Below, one piece after another: positions 60,527-64,000 of a stretch of 64,000 bases of DNA. The stretch is taken from NCBI RefSeq assembly GCF_965216415.1, contig NZ_CBDCFU010000002.1; one strand, written 5' to 3'. The DNA comes from Marivita sp003149565. Its GTDB lineage: Bacteria; Pseudomonadota; Alphaproteobacteria; Rhodobacterales; Rhodobacteraceae. Every line of letters starts with the position of its first letter. Position 1 is the stretch's first letter. A program made the translations under genes and the position numbers. The notes under the pieces are model-generated. The model made no database searches. It was not told the DNA's origin and saw only the letters and a program-made list of their open reading frames with translations.

Positions 60527-61264
60527 TCAGAGCATTGCCATGCCACCATTCACATGAAGCGTGGTTCCCGTAACATAGGCCGCCTCTGGGCTCGACAGGT
60601 AAAGAACCGCAGCTGCGATCTCTTCCGGGGTGCCCATCCGTCCCGAGGGAATCTGTGTCAGGATGGCGGATTTCTGGTCATCGGTCAGCTTGTCGGTCAT
60701 CGCAGTTTCGATGAAACCGGGCGCCACGGCGTTCACGGTGATGCCCCGGCTGGCGACCTCATAGGCCAGTGATTTCGACATTCCGACCATGCCTGCCTTG
60801 GCCGCAGCATAGTTCCCCTGACCCGGGTTGCCGGTGGCCCCAACGACAGAGGAAATGTTCACGATGCGGCCCCAACGCGCCTTCATCATACCGCGCAACA
60901 CGCCTTTGCAGAGCTTGAAGGTGGCCGTAAGGTTCACATCGATCACCGACTGCCACTCGTCTTCCGACATGCGCATGAACAGGTTGTCGCGGGTAATGCC
61001 TGCGTTGTTCACCAGGATGTCGATGCTTCCCATCGCGTCCGCTGCCTGTTTCGGCAAGGCCGCCACAGCCTCAGCATCGCTAAGGTTGCAGGGAAGCACA
61101 TGCACGCCGTCACCGAGTTCCGCCGCCAGTGCCTCGAGAGGTTCGGTGCGGGTGCCGGACAAACCGACAGTAGCCCCGGCTGCATGTAGCGCCTTGGCGA
61201 TCTCGCCACCAATGCCACCCGATGCGCCGGTGATCAGCGCGGTTTTTCCTGTCAGATCGAACAT
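60527..61264 (-). CDS. fabG: 3-oxoacyl-[ACP] reductase FabG
   Basis: A 245-residue SDR with TGASGGIGG (12-20), NNAG (86-89) and triad S139, Y152, K156. It sits between fabD and acpP, so it is the fatty-acid reductase. Start at 61264 (MFDLTGK) follows AGGGACC. Confidence 0.95.
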   Translation of the reverse strand: MFDLTGKTALITGASGGIGGEIAKALHAAGATVGLSGTRTEPLEALAAELGDGVHVLPCNLSDAEAVAALPKQAADAMGSIDILVNNAGITRDNLFMRMSEDEWQSVIDVNLTATFKLCKGVLRGMMKARWGRIVNISSVVGATGNPGQGNYAAAKAGMVGMSKSLAYEVASRGITVNAVAPGFIETAMTDKLTDDQKSAILTQIPSGRMGTPEEIAAAVLYLSSPEAAYVTGTTLHVNGGMAML

Positions 61265-61301
61265 GTCTTGGTCCCTTTTCATCTCGTTTTAACCTGAGGC
61301 G

Positions 61302-61329
61302 CCGAGAATCTTCGTACGAAGATTCTCGG
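61302..61329. repeat. Perfect 28-bp palindrome between fabD and fabG
   Basis: CCGAGAATCTTCGT followed by its exact complement, with no loop. It lies 25 bp after the fabD stop and 38 bp before the fabG start, and lacks a T run. Its core TTCGTACGAA resembles the one at 43434. Might act as a cruciform, an mRNA hairpin or a protein site. Confidence 0.6.
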
Positions 61330-61354
61330 GCTTGGCCATAAAATTCTGGGTTGC

Positions 61355-62290
61355 TTAGGCGTCTTGCGTTGCTGCCTGCACATCCGCCGCAGTTCCGACC
61401 GTGCGTGTGGCGCAAGAACGGTCTATCCTACGCACCATGCCAATCAGCGCCTTACCTGCGCCAATCTCCCAAAATTCGTCGACGCCCTGCGCCACCATCC
61501 AGTTTACGGATTCGCGCCAGCGGACAGCACCTGTGATCTGTTCGACCAACAGGCCCCGGATGGTTTCGGGGTCACTCACCGCATCTGCTCTGACATTTGC
61601 AACCACCGGAACGGCCGGTGTGTTGATCGTGACATTGCCCAGCGCCTCCGCCATCGCTTCGGCCGCAGGGGCCATCAGGGCGCAATGGAACGGAGCGCTG
61701 ACCGGCAGAAGCACAGCCCGTTTTGCGCCGGCCTCTTTCGCCAGATTGACCGCGCGTTCGACGGCAGCCTTGTGGCCGGATACAACCACCTGCCCAGGAT
61801 CGTTGTCATTGGCCGCGGCACACACCTCGCCCTGCGCCGCCGCATCGGCCACCTTGCGCACATCCTCCAGTCCCAATCCGAGGATCGCCGCCATTGCGCC
61901 AACGCCCACCGGAACCGCGTCTTGCATCGCAGTGCCCCGCGCCCGCAAGAGCCGCGCCGCATCCGTGACCGACAGAGCGCCAGCAGCGGTGAGCGCAGAG
62001 TATTCTCCCAATGAATGCCCGGCGACAAAAGCGCCGGTTTCAACTCCAACCCCTTCTGCCTCCAACGCCCGCATTGCGGCGATGGAGGTTGCCATCAGCG
62101 CCGGTTGCGCATTGGCGGTCAGCGTCAGTGTTTCAATGTCACCGTCCCAGATCACCGCACTGAGCGTCTCGCCCAATGCCTCGTCCACCTCTTCGAACAC
62201 CGCGCGGGCCGTTGGATAGGCATCCGCAAGATCCTTGCCCATCCCTATGGTTTGCGCCCCTTGTCCGGGAAAAAGAAATGCTCGGCTCAC
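61355..62290 (-). CDS. fabD: Malonyl-CoA:ACP transacylase FabD
   Basis: A 311-residue transferase starting at a GTG at 62290 (GGAGGGGGCC upstream). The nucleophile S93 is in GHSLGEYSAL, and SAPFHCALMAP holds the histidine. First gene of fabD-fabG-acpP; fabF is not next in line. Confidence 0.95.
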   Translation of the reverse strand: MSRAFLFPGQGAQTIGMGKDLADAYPTARAVFEEVDEALGETLSAVIWDGDIETLTLTANAQPALMATSIAAMRALEAEGVGVETGAFVAGHSLGEYSALTAAGALSVTDAARLLRARGTAMQDAVPVGVGAMAAILGLGLEDVRKVADAAAQGEVCAAANDNDPGQVVVSGHKAAVERAVNLAKEAGAKRAVLLPVSAPFHCALMAPAAEAMAEALGNVTINTPAVPVVANVRADAVSDPETIRGLLVEQITGAVRWRESVNWMVAQGVDEFWEIGAGKALIGMVRRIDRSCATRTVGTAADVQAATQDA

Positions 62291-62439
62291 GGCCCCCTCC
62301 TGACTTGTTTCACATGCCATTACAGCCCGTGCCGCAGCGACGCAACGCTGGCGCACTCAATCTGTGCATTCACGAAGATTGCGTCGCGCTTACCAGGCGA
62401 TAGCTGACGAGGCACACGTTCATTGACTGGAGGCGTCTC

Positions 62440-63657
62440 ATGCCCACCGCAAACACACCTGAAAGCTACGGCTCGGTCGCAAAAACGTTCCACTGGCTGA
62501 CCGCCCTTGGCATCCTCACGGTGATCCCGCTGGGGATCATTGCCAACGACATGCCGTATGACACTGCCGAGCAACTGTCAGACAAGGCATGGCTGTTTTC
62601 ATTGCACAAGACGATTGGCGTCACCCTGTTTTTTGTCGCCCTCGCCCGGATTGCCTGGGCGTTGAGCCAACCAAAACCGACGGCTCTGCACCCGAACAGG
62701 AAGGTCGAGACGCTGCTTGCCGAAATCGTCCATTGGTTGCTTTACGGATCACTGCTCCTTGTGCCCCTGTCAGGATGGGTGCATCACGCGGCCACAGAGG
62801 GGTTTGCACCGATCTGGTGGCCGCTCGGACAGAACCTTCCGCTGGTGCCAGAGAACCTCCGTGTTGCTGAAACCGCAGCCGGGTTGCACCTTGTTTTCGA
62901 ACGTGTGCTCGTCATATCTCTCCTCCTTCACATCGCCGGAGCGATCAAACACACCGTGATCGACAAGGATGGGACACTGGCCCGTATGTTGCCGGGCCGG
63001 ACAGCCAAGATCGCCGGACCGCAGCCTCACCGGCCGGGTTTTGTTCCTCCGGTATTGGCCGTACTGGTCTGGGCCGCGGCCTTGGGTGTCGGCTCCATGC
63101 TGGGTGTCTACCAGAAGGGTGACGCAATTGCCGCGCCGGCGCCAGAATTGGCCGAGGTAGACAGCGAATGGGTTGTGACCGACGGCACTCTGGGCATCAC
63201 GGTCCGACAGATGGGTGCTGATGTCTCGGGACGTTTCGAAGACTGGACCGCCGACATCCAATTCGATGAAACCCGCACAGACGGAATTTCCGGACGCGTT
63301 GATGTCGAGATCGCCATCACCTCGCTGACCCTTGGTTCAGTCACGCAGCAGGCGATGGGACCCGACTATTTTGCCAGCGCCGAGTTTCCGACGGCACGCT
63401 TCAGCGCGGACATTCTGAAAACTGCGGATGGCTACACCGCAGACGGGACACTCACTCTGCGCGGATTGGCGCAGCCGATTTCTTTGCCGTTTGATCTGAC
63501 TGTCGATGGCAATCTGGCTCAAATGCAGGGCAGCGCGGTTCTGGACCGGCGCAACTTTGAGATCGGGCAAGGCATGACCGACGCGGGCCAGCTGGGCTTT
63601 GAAGTCAACGTTTCGGTCGATCTGACCGCCGAGCGCGGCGCGGTGCCCAGCAGCTAA
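62440..63657 (+). CDS. Cytochrome b561-YceI fusion protein
   Basis: A 405-residue protein. Residues 1-180 are a four-helix cytochrome b561 domain with haem-binding histidines in KTFHWLTALG, SLHKTIGV, GLHLVFE and LLHIAGAIKH. One further helix (PPVLAVLVWAAALGVGSML) leads to a periplasmic YceI lipocalin-like domain (SEWVVTDGTLGITVRQMGAD to the end). It probably passes electrons to or from a lipid or quinone held by YceI. A separate YceI gene faces it. Confidence 0.93.
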   Translation: MPTANTPESYGSVAKTFHWLTALGILTVIPLGIIANDMPYDTAEQLSDKAWLFSLHKTIGVTLFFVALARIAWALSQPKPTALHPNRKVETLLAEIVHWLLYGSLLLVPLSGWVHHAATEGFAPIWWPLGQNLPLVPENLRVAETAAGLHLVFERVLVISLLLHIAGAIKHTVIDKDGTLARMLPGRTAKIAGPQPHRPGFVPPVLAVLVWAAALGVGSMLGVYQKGDAIAAPAPELAEVDSEWVVTDGTLGITVRQMGADVSGRFEDWTADIQFDETRTDGISGRVDVEIAITSLTLGSVTQQAMGPDYFASAEFPTARFSADILKTADGYTADGTLTLRGLAQPISLPFDLTVDGNLAQMQGSAVLDRRNFEIGQGMTDAGQLGFEVNVSVDLTAERGAVPSS

Positions 63658-63702
63658 AGCAAATATTCACCTGCATGATTGCAGATTGCGAAAACCAACA
63701 AA

Positions 63703-63731
63703 AAAACCCCGGGCAATATGCCCGGGGTTTT
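63703..63731. terminator. Bidirectional terminator between two YceI genes
   Basis: Perfect 12-bp stem AAAACCCCGGGC / GCCCGGGGTTTT with a 5-nt loop, flanked by A run and T-rich tail, so it works for both convergent genes. Confidence 0.9.
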
Positions 63732-63752
63732 CTTTAGATCAGTCGTTGTGGA

Positions 63753-64000
63753 TCAGGAGTCAGTATCGGTGACCTTCATTGCTTCAATGGAGATCTGTAC
63801 CTCGACCTCATCGCTTACATACGGGGCAAACATGCCCAGCTCGAACTCGCTGCGGACAAGCGTGGTGGTCGCATTGAACCCGGCCCAGGGCTTGCCTTCC
63901 ATCGGGTGATCGCCCGTCTGGTTCAGCGTCGCCGCCAGCGTCACCGGCTTGGTGACACCGTTCAGTGTCAGATCGCCTGTGATATTGGCAGTGCTCTCTC
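63753..64000 (-). CDS. YceI family protein, C-terminal part
   Basis: The window holds only the last 82 codons; the start lies beyond 64000. The frame reads through GDLTLNGVTKPVTLAATLNQ and ends EVQISIEAMKVTDTDS, typical of the end of a YceI lipocalin-like domain that binds isoprenoid lipids. It faces the b561-YceI fusion gene across a shared terminator. Confidence 0.88.
   Translation of the reverse strand, partial: ESTANITGDLTLNGVTKPVTLAATLNQTGDHPMEGKPWAGFNATTTLVRSEFELGMFAPYVSDEVEVQISIEAMKVTDTDS

Overview
The window looks like a piece of chromosome from a marine alphaproteobacterium of the order Rhodobacterales (Roseobacter group). This rests on gene content: a CarD regulator, a DUF4167 protein, a SUV3-like helicase, choline sulfatase, an iscR-iscS-suf cluster with an Irr-type iron box, a ligase-associated exonuclease, an LptF-LptG-LptD-SurA-PdxA-RsmA run, and GC-rich codon use throughout. 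No rRNA, tRNA, CRISPR array, prophage or plasmid function was seen. The only mobile element is one small IS200-like insertion near 41 kb.

Layout. 1-5 kb: the start of a persulfide-dioxygenase-like gene with a Crp/Fnr regulator, a secreted M10 metalloprotease, a glycosyltransferase-like protein and a SIMPL-domain protein. 5-10 kb: an unusual 845-residue GspL/PilP-like hybrid protein and a KefB/C-type antiporter, convergent with carD. 10-15 kb: helicase, hslR and fdxA, with a TPR protein upstream. 15-23 kb: an SCP2/hydrolase pair, a DNA-repair exonuclease/ligase pair, PepF and several small housekeeping genes. 23-28 kb: a nuclease, choline sulfatase, an MBL-fold protein lacking its main metal motif, an SDR, a class I glutamine amidotransferase and a GlcG protein.

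28-38.3 kb is one long minus-strand iron-sulfur cluster assembly locus: iscR, iscS, sufB, sufC, sufD, sufS. Unrelated genes sit inside it: an interrupted small membrane gene, ybjQ, an FkbM methyltransferase and a second methyltransferase-like protein between sufB and sufC, and two small membrane proteins between sufD and sufS. Its promoter region carries a long palindrome (likely IscR operator) and a near-perfect Irr box. The IscR has a single cysteine.

38-41 kb: small enzymes and the IS200-like element. 42-45.5 kb: lpdA, holC, pepA. 45.5-53 kb: lptF, lptG, lptD, surA, pdxA, rsmA, overlapping or nearly so, for outer-membrane LPS assembly with B6 synthesis and 16S rRNA dimethylation. 53-56 kb: DUF4167, prmC-prfA (translation termination) and a DUF1499 protein. 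56-59 kb: agmatinase with an M20 amidohydrolase, and mazG. 59-62.3 kb: a RidA protein and the fatty-acid genes fabD, fabG, acpP. 62.4-64 kb: a cytochrome b561-YceI fusion facing a separate YceI gene cut by the window edge.

The most notable points are the GspL/PilP hybrid, the regulation and inserted genes of the suf locus, an intrinsic-terminator-like hairpin in the carD leader, a shared terminator/repeat tail at three intergenic sites, perfect intergenic palindromes, and a perfect 26-bp hairpin that hides the transposase ribosome binding site. Starts were moved to internal codons wherever a Shine-Dalgarno sequence and family length supported it.
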